From contig NZ_AP018920.1 of assembly GCF_003945385.1 (NCBI RefSeq), positions 5,022,001 through 5,086,000 of the forward strand: a DNA stretch of 64,000 nucleotides, read 5' to 3'. This document shows positions 1 to 7,771 of this stretch, one piece after another. Source of the stretch: Pseudonocardia autotrophica (GTDB lineage Bacteria > Actinomycetota > Actinomycetes > Mycobacteriales > Pseudonocardiaceae). The notes beneath the pieces were generated by a model. The model was not told where the DNA came from, searched no databases, and saw only the letters and a list, made by a program, of their open reading frames with translations. Each line of letters opens with the position of its first letter. Within the stretch, counting starts at the first letter, position 1. The position numbers and the translations under genes are program-made.

Positions 1-633
1 CGCCAGCTGCGGGAACCGCTCGACCGCCCCGCCGAGCAGCGCCCGGGTCTCCTCGATCAGCCGGGCGGCCCGCTCCGGCTCGCCGAGCGCGTCACCGGCG
101 ATCCGCGTCTGGTCCTGCCAGCCGGTGGAGTACGGCGCGTCCGGATAGGCGACCGTCGGCGCGATCGCCGAGAGCTGGTCGTACTCCGGGCGGGTCAGCC
201 CCGAGTAGGTCGCGAGGATCAGATCCGGCCGGGCCGCCGCCACCTGCTCCAGCGGGATCGCCGCGAGATCGTCGGTGCCGATGACCTGCGGGAACTCCCC
301 GCCGGACGCCTCGACCGCGTCGCGCACCCAGGGCAGCACGCCCTCGGCGTCACCTCCGTAGACGGTCCGCGGGATCGCGACCGGCACCACGCCGAGCGCC
401 AGCGCCACGTCGGCGTTCGCCGCGCTCAGCGTGACCACGCGCTGCGGACGCTCCGGGAGCACCGTCTCGCCCAGCGCGTGCGGGATCGTCACCGGGAACC
501 CGCCGGTGGCGGCACCGGAGCCGGGAGCGGCGGGCCGGTCCGTCCCACCGCAGGCGGTGAGCAGGAACAGGCCGGCGGCTCCGGCCAGCACCCCGCGACG
601 GGTGACGGTGGACTGCGGTACTACGACGGGCAC
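1..633 (-). CDS. iron-siderophore ABC transporter substrate-binding lipoprotein (3' end outside window)
   Basis: This is an exported lipoprotein that should bind a ferric siderophore and hand it to an ABC permease. Translation from the GTG at 633 gives a twin-arginine start (TRRGVLAGAAG) and a lipobox ending LLTAC, so it is probably a Tat-exported lipoprotein. The mature part begins with the family signature of FecB/FepB-type proteins (FPVTIPHALGETVLPERPQRVV), followed by ARPDLILATYSGL. A perfect AGGAGGA Shine-Dalgarno lies 4 nt upstream of the GTG. An IdeR-like box covers the region just upstream, so iron repression is likely. The C-terminus lies beyond position 1. A paralogue with the same layout is at 9982-10992. 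The family call is firm; the siderophore is unknown. Confidence 0.9.
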   Translation of the reverse strand, partial: MPVVVPQSTVTRRGVLAGAAGLFLLTACGGTDRPAAPGSGAATGGFPVTIPHALGETVLPERPQRVVTLSAANADVALALGVVPVAIPRTVYGGDAEGVLPWVRDAVEASGGEFPQVIGTDDLAAIPLEQVAAARPDLILATYSGLTRPEYDQLSAIAPTVAYPDAPYSTGWQDQTRIAGDALGEPERAARLIEETRALLGGAVERFPQLA

Positions 634-650
634 AACTCCTCCTAACACGA

Positions 651-669
651 AAAGGGGAGCCTAACCTTA
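651..669 (-). promoter_or_regulatory. IdeR/DtxR-type iron box
   Basis: Read on the minus strand, these 19 bases are TAAGGTTAGGCTCCCCTTT. They match 16 of 19 positions of the iron-box consensus TWAGGTWAGSCTWACCTWA. The box sits 18 bases upstream of the GTG of the siderophore-binding lipoprotein, where a bound repressor would block transcription under iron-replete conditions. Confidence 0.75.
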
Positions 670-763
670 GTTGCACGCCGGTGCCGAGAGGTACCGCAGC
701 GTCGTCGTCGGGCGTCGGGACAGCTCTGCTGTGCCTCTCGGGGGCGCACACCCCGGTGGCGGG

Positions 764-769
764 TAGCGT
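764..769 (+). promoter_or_regulatory. -10 element of a probable leaderless transcript
   Basis: TAGCGT is followed by exactly 7 bases and then the ATG at 777. This TANNNT-N7-ATG layout is typical of actinobacterial leaderless mRNAs, and no convincing Shine-Dalgarno is present. It also supports choosing 777 rather than the in-frame ATG at 681 as the start. Confidence 0.45.
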
Positions 770-776
770 CCCCGGC

Positions 777-1709
777 ATGCGCGCTCCGGACACCGGTGAC
801 CGGGCTCCCCGACCTGCCGGCTCCCGCTCCCCCGCCGTCGCCGACGGGGCGGAGCTGCCGAGCTACCCGGCCGCTGCCGGCCGCGCGGGGGCCGCCGGAC
901 CCGGAGCCGGGGATCCCAGGGCAACCGGTCCCGGAGCCGACGTCCCCAGGGCAGCCGGACCTGGCGTCGGAAGCCCCGGGGCAGCCGGACCCGGGTCAGC
1001 CGGTCCAAGAGCCGACCCCGCCAGGGCAACCGGACCCGGAGCCGACGCTCCCGGGGCCGACGAGGCCGGGAGCCCATCGCCCACCGCGGATCCGCAGGTC
1101 GGGCACGTCACGCCGGCCGGGCCGTGGCCGACCGTGCGGCCGGCGTCCACCCGGGCGGTGGTCGCGGGGAAGATCGCAGCGGCACTCGGCGTGGTCTGGT
1201 TCTGCGTCGTGTTCTCGATCGCCACCGACGTGCTCTCACGCGCCGAGTACCTGCTGGCCGGTGTCGTGGCCGGCGGGGTGCTGAGCGCGGTCGGCGTCGT
1301 CCTGCTGTGGCTGTACTCCTCCCGCACGCCGTCGCGGGTGGCGCCCGCCCGCGGCCCGGAGATGGGCCTGGCCACCGATCGCGGGGTCGCCCGCACGGTG
1401 CTGCGTTCCGGCGGGACACCGGACGGCGAGCAGCGCCGGCTCATCGCCGTCGACGTGCAGGCCGACGCCAAGCTGCCGCTGGTCACCGGCGCCACGTTCG
1501 CGCTGCTCGGACCGCTCGTCGTCGCGGTGGCGAACGCCAGCGGATCACTGTGGTGGCTCGGACCGGCGACGGCCGGGCTGATCGTGCTGGTGCTCGCCGC
1601 ACTGGGATGGCGCACCTGGTCGGCGTACACGCTGCACCGGGCCGCGGACCGCAGGCACACCGTGCCGCGGTTCGAGGAGACCGGCGCCCCGTGGCGGCCC
1701 TGGCCCTGA
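777..1709 (+). CDS. integral membrane protein with a repetitive Gly/Pro/Ala-rich N-terminus
   Basis: This is a protein of about 310 residues of unknown function. The first ~110 residues are low complexity: imperfect repeats of the type G-A-x-G-P-G-A, encoded by tandem GC-rich repeats from about 880 to 1070. About four hydrophobic helices follow: AVVAGKIAAALGVVWFCVVF, YLLAGVVAGGVLSAVGVVLL, and the pair around LPLVTGATFALLGPLVVAV and LWWLGPATAGLIVLVLAAL. The paired-helix topology and the long disordered N-terminus resemble small actinobacterial conserved membrane proteins, but I recognise no named family. The start at 777 is preferred because of the leaderless-type promoter. The gene is convergent with the DUF4232 lipoprotein downstream. 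Confidence 0.7.
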   Translation: MRAPDTGDRAPRPAGSRSPAVADGAELPSYPAAAGRAGAAGPGAGDPRATGPGADVPRAAGPGVGSPGAAGPGSAGPRADPARATGPGADAPGADEAGSPSPTADPQVGHVTPAGPWPTVRPASTRAVVAGKIAAALGVVWFCVVFSIATDVLSRAEYLLAGVVAGGVLSAVGVVLLWLYSSRTPSRVAPARGPEMGLATDRGVARTVLRSGGTPDGEQRRLIAVDVQADAKLPLVTGATFALLGPLVVAVANASGSLWWLGPATAGLIVLVLAALGWRTWSAYTLHRAADRRHTVPRFEETGAPWRPWP

Positions 1710-1713
1710 TCGG

Positions 1714-2322
1714 TCAGCCGGTGCCGGCCGTAACCGGACCGATGTAGCTGCCCGGGCGGGTCGCACCGTCCTGCCGCTGCACGGCGGCGCCCGGCCACTG
1801 CAGGACCGTCGACGTCGTCTCGTCCGGCGGGGTCACGACGAGCTCGGTCGGCGTCCAGTCACCACCCGGCAGCCAGGTGATCACGGTGTGCGCGGTGCCG
1901 CCCGGGTCCAGCCGCACCGGGGAGGCCTGCTCCGCCGAGCGCGGCAACGAGTAGGACGGCCCGAACGTCGGGTCGGCCGGGCCGCGCAGGTCGACGCCGC
2001 CGAAGCCGGCGGTCGTGCAGGGGCGCGACGAGGTGTTGGTCCAGACGACCGTGGTGTGCCGCTGACCTGCCTCGCCGGTGGTGGTGCCGACGCCCGCGTC
2101 CAGCTCGGCGTCGGTGCAGCGGCCCTCCCCGCTCTCCTGCGCGGTGGACGGCGCCGGTGCCGGAGTGCCGGTGGCCGCCGCGGTCGTGGGAGCCGGCGGC
2201 GGGGGCGCGGACGGTGTGCCGACCGGCCCCGCCGCCGACGGCCAGCCGCCACCGCCGCAGCCGGCGAGCAGCAGACCGGCCGTGCACAGCGCCGCGGCGA
2301 ACCGCATCCGGGTGATCCTCAT
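1714..2322 (-). CDS. DUF4232 domain-containing lipoprotein
   Basis: This is a secreted, membrane-anchored protein of about 202 residues. The N-terminus MRITRMRFAAALCTAGLLLAGC is a lipoprotein signal peptide with lipobox LLAGC. A Ser/Pro/Ala-rich linker follows, then a domain with features of DUF4232: an early cysteine (GRCTDAELD), VVWTNTSSRPCTTAGFGGVDL, and PVRLDPGGTAHTVITW. DUF4232 proteins are extracytoplasmic and mostly uncharacterised. The ATG at 2322 is chosen because it puts the signal peptide at the N-terminus; a longer in-frame extension upstream lacks protein-like character. It lies just downstream of the VWA gene and is read in the same direction. Confidence 0.8.
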   Translation of the reverse strand: MRITRMRFAAALCTAGLLLAGCGGGGWPSAAGPVGTPSAPPPPAPTTAAATGTPAPAPSTAQESGEGRCTDAELDAGVGTTTGEAGQRHTTVVWTNTSSRPCTTAGFGGVDLRGPADPTFGPSYSLPRSAEQASPVRLDPGGTAHTVITWLPGGDWTPTELVVTPPDETTSTVLQWPGAAVQRQDGATRPGSYIGPVTAGTG

Positions 2323-2396
2323 CCGGACACCCTTGCGCGACGGACCGGTGTCGCGCATCCGGGCGCAGCCCGGTCCACCCGGCCGGGTGGCGGCGC

Positions 2397-3833
2397 TCAG
2401 ATCGGGAGCAGCCCCTCGACGACGTCGGCGAGCTGGGTCGCCGTGCGGCACTCGTGCATCGGCAGTACCTCCGCGTACCGCTTCGCCGCGGAGTCCCCGG
2501 TCCCCCACATCCGCTGCGGCTCCGGGTTCAGCCAGTGCGCGTGCCGGGCCCGGCCGGTCATCATCGCCAGGCCGCGCAGGTTCGGATCGCGGTAGTTGGT
2601 CCGGCCGTCGCCGAGCACCAGCAGCGACGTCTTCGGGGTGATCGCCTCGGCGTAGTGCTCGACGAAGTCGCCGAAGGCGCTGCCGTAGTCGGAGTGCCCG
2701 TCGAATGCGGTCAGGCGGGCCTCGCGCAGCACCCGCTGCATCACCCCGGCTAGCTCGGCGCCCGGCTCGAACAGGTGCGTCACCTCGTCGGTGCGCTCGA
2801 CGAAGGCGAACACACGCACCTTCGAGAACTGCTCGCGCAGCGCCTGGACCAGCAGCAACGTGAAGTGGCTGAAGCCGGCGACGGATCCGGACACGTCACA
2901 CAGGACGACCAGCTCGGGGCGCCCCGGCCGCCGCGTGCGGTACGCGGGCTCCATCGGCACCCCACCGGTCGACATCGACCGCCGTAACGTGCGCCGCAGA
3001 TCCAGCCGGCCCCGGTGCGCGCGCCGGCGCCGGGCGGACAGCCGGGACGCCAGCCGCCGGGCGAGCGGATGCACGGTGCGGCGCAGCTCGGTGAGCTGGG
3101 CCGTGTTCGCGGTGAGGAAGTCGACCCGGCCGGGCTGCTTGGGCGTCGCCGAGCGGGCGATCTGCTCCCGGCCGCGCTGCTCGGCCGTCCGGCGGCGCAC
3201 CTCGTCACGCACCATGTCCCGGAACCGGGCGATCCGGTCCCGGATCTCGCGGCGCCGGATCTCGGAGACGAAGTCGGAATCGTCCTCGCCGCGCAGCCCG
3301 TCGAGGATCTGGGCGAGCAACGTGTCCGGGGAGAGCGCGCTCAGCGCCTGGTAGGCCGACCAGTTGGGCTTCGCGGACTGGCCCCGCACGCCCTGCCCGG
3401 CGGCCCCGGACGTGCCGATCGCCTCGACCGCGGCGCGGGCCAGCTCGCGCAGGGTCTCCTCGTCGCCGTCGCGGAGCAGGTCGGCGAGGATCTCGCGGAG
3501 CGCGTCGACATCGACCGGGCCGGTCCCGTCGCCGGTCGCGTCGTCGGTGCGCGGCACGTCGACCTCGGACGCGCCGGCACCCAGCGCCGGCGGGAACCAC
3601 AGGTCGAACAGCGCGTCGAAGGTGGTCCGCTGGCCGGATCGGCGCAGCAGCGCCGCGGCGAGGCCCTCGCGGAGCTGGTCGCGGTGCAGCAGGTCGAGCG
3701 CACCGAGCACGCGCGCCGCGTCGACCGTCTCCCCCGGGCCGACCGCGACGTGATGCCGGCGCAGCGCGGACACGAAGTCGACGAGATGCCCGGGCAGGCC
3801 GTGTTCGGGGCCGGACGTCGGCGGTGCGGTCAC
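2397..3833 (-). CDS. VWA (CoxE-like) domain protein, partner of a MoxR ATPase
   Basis: This 478-residue cytoplasmic protein has a C-terminal von Willebrand A domain. The MIDAS-type motif is visible as VVLCDVSGSVAGFS (DxSxS), followed by DYGSAFGDF and LLVLGDGRTNYRDP. The N-terminal ~200 residues are the helical region usual in CoxE-like proteins. Such proteins act with MoxR-type AAA+ ATPases in metal-centre insertion or protein maturation. The MoxR gene lies directly upstream on the same strand, separated by about 300 bp. No CO-dehydrogenase or methanol-dehydrogenase genes are in the window, so the client is unknown. The ATG at 3833 fits the family start. Confidence 0.88.
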   Translation of the reverse strand: MTAPPTSGPEHGLPGHLVDFVSALRRHHVAVGPGETVDAARVLGALDLLHRDQLREGLAAALLRRSGQRTTFDALFDLWFPPALGAGASEVDVPRTDDATGDGTGPVDVDALREILADLLRDGDEETLRELARAAVEAIGTSGAAGQGVRGQSAKPNWSAYQALSALSPDTLLAQILDGLRGEDDSDFVSEIRRREIRDRIARFRDMVRDEVRRRTAEQRGREQIARSATPKQPGRVDFLTANTAQLTELRRTVHPLARRLASRLSARRRRAHRGRLDLRRTLRRSMSTGGVPMEPAYRTRRPGRPELVVLCDVSGSVAGFSHFTLLLVQALREQFSKVRVFAFVERTDEVTHLFEPGAELAGVMQRVLREARLTAFDGHSDYGSAFGDFVEHYAEAITPKTSLLVLGDGRTNYRDPNLRGLAMMTGRARHAHWLNPEPQRMWGTGDSAAKRYAEVLPMHECRTATQLADVVEGLLPI

Positions 3834-4134
3834 GCCCCCATCATGCGTGAGGACACCGACGGTGCGCGACGTCCCGGCCGTGCCGCCGAGCGACGGCCGG
3901 GACGTCGTCGTTCACCGCGGTCCCACACCGCGGGGTCCTGCGCACTCCGCCCGGATCGACCGGCACCGGGTCCGGGGTCGACGAGGACACCGGACCGGGA
4001 TGGTGACGAGCGGGTCACCCGGCACAACTGCGGGAGCGACCCGCGGTTACGCGAGGTACCGGTCGATCCGTGATCTTCACACCATCGAGGACGAAACCTT
4101 GCCATGCGGGAACAGCCGGTGCTAACCGTCCGTC
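3834..4134. other. 301-bp gap between VWA and MoxR genes
   Basis: I found no convincing gene here. One plus-strand frame is open at 3847-4125, but its product is an Arg/Gly/Pro-rich composition without hydrophobic or domain features. The gap may hold a separate promoter for the VWA gene. I could not identify a clear -10/-35 pair or a strong terminator. Confidence 0.4.
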
Positions 4135-5028
4135 CTAGTTCAGACGCAGCTCGGCGGCCGCCTTGTCGGTGTCCGAACGGTGTTTGAGCACGACGCCGAG
4201 GGTGCTGCGCACCGCGTCGTCGTCGAGGGTGTCGAGGCCGAGTGCGAGCAGCGTGTGCCCCCAGTCGATCGTCTCGGCGACGCTGGGCACCTTGCGCAGC
4301 TCCATCGCCCGCAGCACCCGCACGGTCCGGACCAGCGCGTCGGTGAGCTGCTCGGTCAGCTCCGGGACCCGGGTGAGCACGATCCGGCGTTCCAGCTCGG
4401 CGTCCGGGAAGTCGAGGTGCAGGAACAGGCACCGCCGCTTCAGCGCCTCGGACAGCTCCCGGGTGGAGTTCGACGTCAGCAGCACGAACGGCCGGCGGTT
4501 CGCCGAGACCGTCCCGAGCTCCGGGATCGAGACCTGGAAGTCCGAGAGCACCTCCAGCAGCAGCCCCTCGACCTCGACGTCGGCCTTGTCGATCTCGTCG
4601 ACCAGCAGCACCGTCGGGTCGGTCCGGCGGATCGCCGTGAGCAGCGGGCGCGGCAGCAGGAACTCCTCGGCGAACACGTCGTCGCGGGTGGTGTCCCAAC
4701 CCTCCTCACCGCGGCTCGCGGTGATCCGGAGCAGCTGCTTGGCGTGGTTCCACTCGTAGAGCGCGCGGGCCTCGTCGATGCCCTCGTAGCACTGCAGCCG
4801 CACCAGCCCGGCGCCGGTCGCCGTCGCCACCGCCTTCGCCAGTTCCGTCTTGCCGACGCCGGCCGGCCCCTCCACCAGCAGCGGCTTCCCGAGCCGGTCG
4901 GCCAGGAACACCGTGGTCGCGACGGCCGTGGACGCCAGATAGCCGGCCTGTCCGAGCCGCTCCACGACGTCGGCCACCGAGCCGAACGCGGGATGGTGGG
5001 TCGCGTCGCGTGGGGTCACGGCGATCAT
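4135..5028 (-). CDS. MoxR-type AAA+ ATPase
   Basis: This 297-residue ATPase is probably a chaperone that remodels or activates client enzymes together with the VWA protein downstream. Walker A is LLVEGPAGVGKTELAKAVA. Walker B is TVLLVDEIDKADVEVEGLLLEVLSD. Sensor 1 is FVLLTSNSTRELSEALKRRC, with the arginine finger region after it. The length is usual for the family. I use the ATG at 5028, preceded by GGCAGG; a GTG three codons further in is also possible. The long upstream extension in this frame runs antisense through the ABC exporter genes and is not coding. Confidence 0.9.
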   Translation of the reverse strand: MIAVTPRDATHHPAFGSVADVVERLGQAGYLASTAVATTVFLADRLGKPLLVEGPAGVGKTELAKAVATATGAGLVRLQCYEGIDEARALYEWNHAKQLLRITASRGEEGWDTTRDDVFAEEFLLPRPLLTAIRRTDPTVLLVDEIDKADVEVEGLLLEVLSDFQVSIPELGTVSANRRPFVLLTSNSTRELSEALKRRCLFLHLDFPDAELERRIVLTRVPELTEQLTDALVRTVRVLRAMELRKVPSVAETIDWGHTLLALGLDTLDDDAVRSTLGVVLKHRSDTDKAAAELRLN

Positions 5029-5064
5029 CCTGCCCTGCGCACCGGCCGGGCGCCGCCCCCGTCG

Positions 5065-5096
5065 CGCCGCGGGGTGACCCGGCTCACCCCGCGGCG
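5065..5096 (-). terminator. hairpin terminator of the drrAB-like operon
   Basis: A perfect 13-bp inverted repeat (CGCCGCGGGGTGA and its complement) with a 6-base loop lies 6 bases after the stop of the ABC permease and just before the MoxR start. It has no clear U-tract, which is common in GC-rich actinobacteria. Confidence 0.7.
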
Positions 5097-5102
5097 GCGC
5101 CG

Positions 5103-5906
5103 TCACCTGCTGCGCCGGGCGAACGCCCAGGACGCCGCGGACAGGAACAGCACGGCCACGCCGGCGCACCAGGCCAGCGCGACCGCGACCGTCGAACCGA
5201 GCCCCACGACCGGCGCACCGTCGGACCCCATCCCCACCAGCAGTCCGCGGACCGACTCGATCACCGGCGTCACCGGCTGGACCTCGGCGAAGCCGCGCAG
5301 CCATGCCGGCATCGTCTCCGGCGGGACGAACGCGCTGGAGACGTAGGGCAGGAAGAGCATGACGAACCCGAACCCGCCTGCCGCCGCGGGCGTGCGCACC
5401 ACCACGCCGACGAACACCGACACGCAGGTGATCGCGAGGATGTAGGCGGCGACCATGCCGACCGCGGCCAGCCAGCCGGCCGGGCCGGCGCCCGCCCGGA
5501 AACCGATCAGCGTCGCCACCCCGAGCACGATCGCGGTCGTCACGAGATTGCGCGTCACACTGGCCAGCACGTGCCCGGCCAGCACCGTCGCGCTCGCGAC
5601 GGGCATCGACCGGAACCGGTCCATGATTCCGTCCGCCATGTCCTGGGTGACCGCGATCGCCGTGTTCGACGCCCCGAAGCCGGCGCAGAGCAGGATCACG
5701 CCGGGTGTGGCGTAGGTCAGGTAGTCGGTACCGACCTCCATCGCGCCGCCGAAGACGTAGACGAACAGCAGCATGATCACGGTCGGCATGAGCAGCGCGA
5801 CGAGCAGCTCGTCGGGGTCGCGGCGGGCGAGCCGCAGCGCCCGCCCGGTCATCGTCATGGTGTCCGGGCCGAGCCGCGTCCACCGTGCCTGCACCGGGGC
5901 GCTCAT
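5103..5906 (-). CDS. ABC-2 type exporter permease (DrrB-like)
   Basis: This 267-residue integral membrane permease belongs to the daunorubicin-resistance-like exporter family. About six hydrophobic helices are visible, including LLVALLMPTVIMLLFVYVFG, TAIVLGVATLIGF and ALAWCAGVAVLFLSAASWAF. The conserved ABC-2 stretch MADGIMDRFRSMPVASATVL and the AFVPPETMPAWLRGFAEVQP segment are typical of DrrB. Its ATG overlaps the stop of the ATPase by 4 nt (ATGA), so the two are translationally coupled. A strong hairpin follows the stop. It probably exports a hydrophobic toxic compound; the substrate is unknown. Confidence 0.9.
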   Translation of the reverse strand: MSAPVQARWTRLGPDTMTMTGRALRLARRDPDELLVALLMPTVIMLLFVYVFGGAMEVGTDYLTYATPGVILLCAGFGASNTAIAVTQDMADGIMDRFRSMPVASATVLAGHVLASVTRNLVTTAIVLGVATLIGFRAGAGPAGWLAAVGMVAAYILAITCVSVFVGVVVRTPAAAGGFGFVMLFLPYVSSAFVPPETMPAWLRGFAEVQPVTPVIESVRGLLVGMGSDGAPVVGLGSTVAVALAWCAGVAVLFLSAASWAFARRSR

Positions 5907-6853
5907 GCCGCGAGCTCCCGGTCGCCGCCCGTCGCACGCCCGGTCAGCGCGAGAAACGCGTCGTCCAGGCTGGGGGCGCGGACCTGCCACTGCTCGGGGA
6001 CGACGCCGGTCTCCTCGACCTCGGCCAGTACGTGCCGCACGTGCCCGACCGAGCCGTCGGTGGGCACCCGCAGCGTCCGCGAACCCGGGACCGGCAGGCG
6101 CAGCGCCGCCGCCACCCTGGTCGCCTCCGGGCCGGTCGCGAAGGTGAGCTCGACGCCCGCGTCGCCGACCCGGCGCTTGAGCTGGGCCGGTGTGCCCTCG
6201 GCGACCACCCGCCCGGAGTCGATCATCGCGACCCGGTCGGCGAGCCGATCCGCCTCCTCGAGGTACTGGGTGGTGAGGAACAGGCCGGCCCCGTCGGCGA
6301 CGACCCGCTCGATCACCTCCCACATGCCACGTCGGCTGCGCGGGTCCAGGCCGGTGGTCGGCTCGTCGAGGAAGAGCACCCGGGGGTGGCGCAGCAGCCC
6401 GGCGGCCAGGTCGAGCCGACGCCGCATCCCGCCCGAGTAGGTGTCCAGCCTGCGGTGCGCGGCCGCGGTCAGGTCGAAGGCCTCGAGCAGCTCGTCGACC
6501 CGCGGCCGCACGGCACGCCGCGGCAGGTGCGCCAGCCGGGCCATCATCGTCAGGTTCTCGCGGCCGGTCAGCTTGGCGTCGACCGCCGCGTACTGGCCGG
6601 TGAGGCCGATGACCTCGCGCACCTTCCTGGCCTCGGACACCACGTCGAACCCGGCGACCCGGGCGGTCCCGCCGTCGAGCCGGGCCAGCGTGCTGAGTAT
6701 CCGCACGGTGGTCGTCTTCCCGGCGCCGTTCGGGCCGAGCAGTGCGAGCACCTCGCCGCGGCCGAGCTCCAGGTCGACGCCGTCGAGCACGTGCACCGAC
6801 CGATAGCTCTTGCGCAGGCCGACGGCCTGCACGAGGCGATCCGTTCCGGTCAT
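5903..6853 (-). CDS. ABC exporter ATP-binding protein (DrrA-like)
   Basis: This 316-residue ATPase powers the adjacent DrrB-like permease. Walker A is LLGPNGAGKTTTVRIL, the ABC signature is YSGGMRRRLDLAAGL, and Walker B is VLFLDEPTTGLDPRSRR. The C-terminal ~80 residues, with VELTFATGPEATRVAAAL and a closing LDDAFLALTG, are the extension found in DrrA-type ATPases. The ATG at 6853 has a GGGGGAA ribosome site. The gene diverges from the TetR regulator across 102 bp that contain repeated half-sites, so induction by the exported compound through TetR is likely. Confidence 0.92.
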   Translation of the reverse strand: MTGTDRLVQAVGLRKSYRSVHVLDGVDLELGRGEVLALLGPNGAGKTTTVRILSTLARLDGGTARVAGFDVVSEARKVREVIGLTGQYAAVDAKLTGRENLTMMARLAHLPRRAVRPRVDELLEAFDLTAAAHRRLDTYSGGMRRRLDLAAGLLRHPRVLFLDEPTTGLDPRSRRGMWEVIERVVADGAGLFLTTQYLEEADRLADRVAMIDSGRVVAEGTPAQLKRRVGDAGVELTFATGPEATRVAAALRLPVPGSRTLRVPTDGSVGHVRHVLAEVEETGVVPEQWQVRAPSLDDAFLALTGRATGGDRELAA

Positions 6854-6874
6854 CGTCGTTCCCCCTTACTGATT

Positions 6875-6908
6875 ACGGTACAAACTGTTTATAGCATCAA
6901 CTGCTTAC
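6875..6908. promoter_or_regulatory. probable TetR operator in the drrA-tetR divergent region
   Basis: This AT-rich island in GC-rich DNA contains AAACTGTTTA (6882-6891, with perfect dyad AAAC-T-GTTT) and the related CAACTGCTTA (6898-6907). The two elements are direct copies spaced about one and a half helical turns apart. The position between divergent exporter and TetR genes fits a shared operator. Binding by this TetR is inferred. Confidence 0.55.
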
Positions 6909-6955
6909 GCGAGACACCATCGGGCCCGGCGGACGGGGCACGGGAGGATGACGGC

Positions 6956-7771
6956 ATGGGCGAGCACGAACCTGATCCGGACCTCCCGCCGACGTTGCGC
7001 CGGTTGTGGGGCCAGGAAGACCGGCCACGCCGGGGGCCGAAGCCCGCGCTGAGCGTGGACGCGATCGTGCGGGCGGCCGCCGCGATCGCCGACGCCGAGG
7101 GCCTCTCGGCCGTGTCCATGGCCCGGATCGGCGACGCACTGGGCTACTCGGCGATGGCCCTCTACCGGCACGTGGAGAGCAAGGACGAACTGCTGGTGCA
7201 GCTCGCCGACCACGTCGCGGCGGACCTGACGATGCCCGCCCACGCCGGCGACTGGCGCTCCGGGCTGCACGCCTGGACGCTGGCCCAGATCGAGGCGGTG
7301 CTCGCCCGCCCCTGGTTCCTCGACCTGCCGCTGGCGACCGTGCAGCCCGGACCGCACCGGATGCGCTGGCTGAACGAGGCCTTCGGCGTGCTGCGCGAGG
7401 TCGACCTGCCCGCCGCGGAGAAGATGGCGGTGATCGGCCTGCTGGCCCAGCACGTGCTCGCCGAGGGCCGGGTGCAGGTGGAGGCCGGGCGGGCGGCGGC
7501 GGACGGGGCACGGCGGGCCCGCGGACTGCCGGCCGACGCCCCGGTCGCCGAGCTCACGGCTGCCGAGCTCGCCGCGGCGAACCCGCTGAACGACTTCGAG
7601 ACCGTGCTGCAGCATCTCGCCGATCCGGCCGACTACCCGCACCTGACCGAGGCCCTGTCCGGCGACTCGGCGACGTTCCTGGCCTCCGACCCGGAGACCG
7701 ACGTCGACTTCGGGCTCACGATCGTGCTCGACGGTGTGCAGGCGTACCTGCTGCGCCGCACGGCCGGATGA
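6956..7771 (+). CDS. TetR family regulator with TetR_C-type ligand domain
   Basis: This 271-residue repressor is probably of the divergent DrrAB-like exporter. The helix-turn-helix is at about residues 30-75: ALSVDAIVRAAAAIADAEG, then MARIGDALGYSAMALYRHV. The C-terminal ligand domain includes WRSGLHAWTLAQIEAVLARP and DFGLTIVLDGVQAYL, the pattern of TetR_C-type drug-responsive regulators. The ATG at 6956 has GGGAGG 8 nt upstream. The stop codon overlaps the ATG at 7768 of the helicase gene, so the two may be co-transcribed. Confidence 0.9.
   Translation: MGEHEPDPDLPPTLRRLWGQEDRPRRGPKPALSVDAIVRAAAAIADAEGLSAVSMARIGDALGYSAMALYRHVESKDELLVQLADHVAADLTMPAHAGDWRSGLHAWTLAQIEAVLARPWFLDLPLATVQPGPHRMRWLNEAFGVLREVDLPAAEKMAVIGLLAQHVLAEGRVQVEAGRAAADGARRARGLPADAPVAELTAAELAAANPLNDFETVLQHLADPADYPHLTEALSGDSATFLASDPETDVDFGLTIVLDGVQAYLLRRTAG

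Noticed and set aside
3847..4125. 92-residue plus-strand open frame
   Set aside because: Composition is that of random GC-rich DNA, with no ribosome site, domain or conservation signal visible.
5037..5937. Long minus-strand extension of the MoxR frame
   Set aside because: It is Arg/Gly-rich shadow sequence overlapping the drrB-like gene in another frame.
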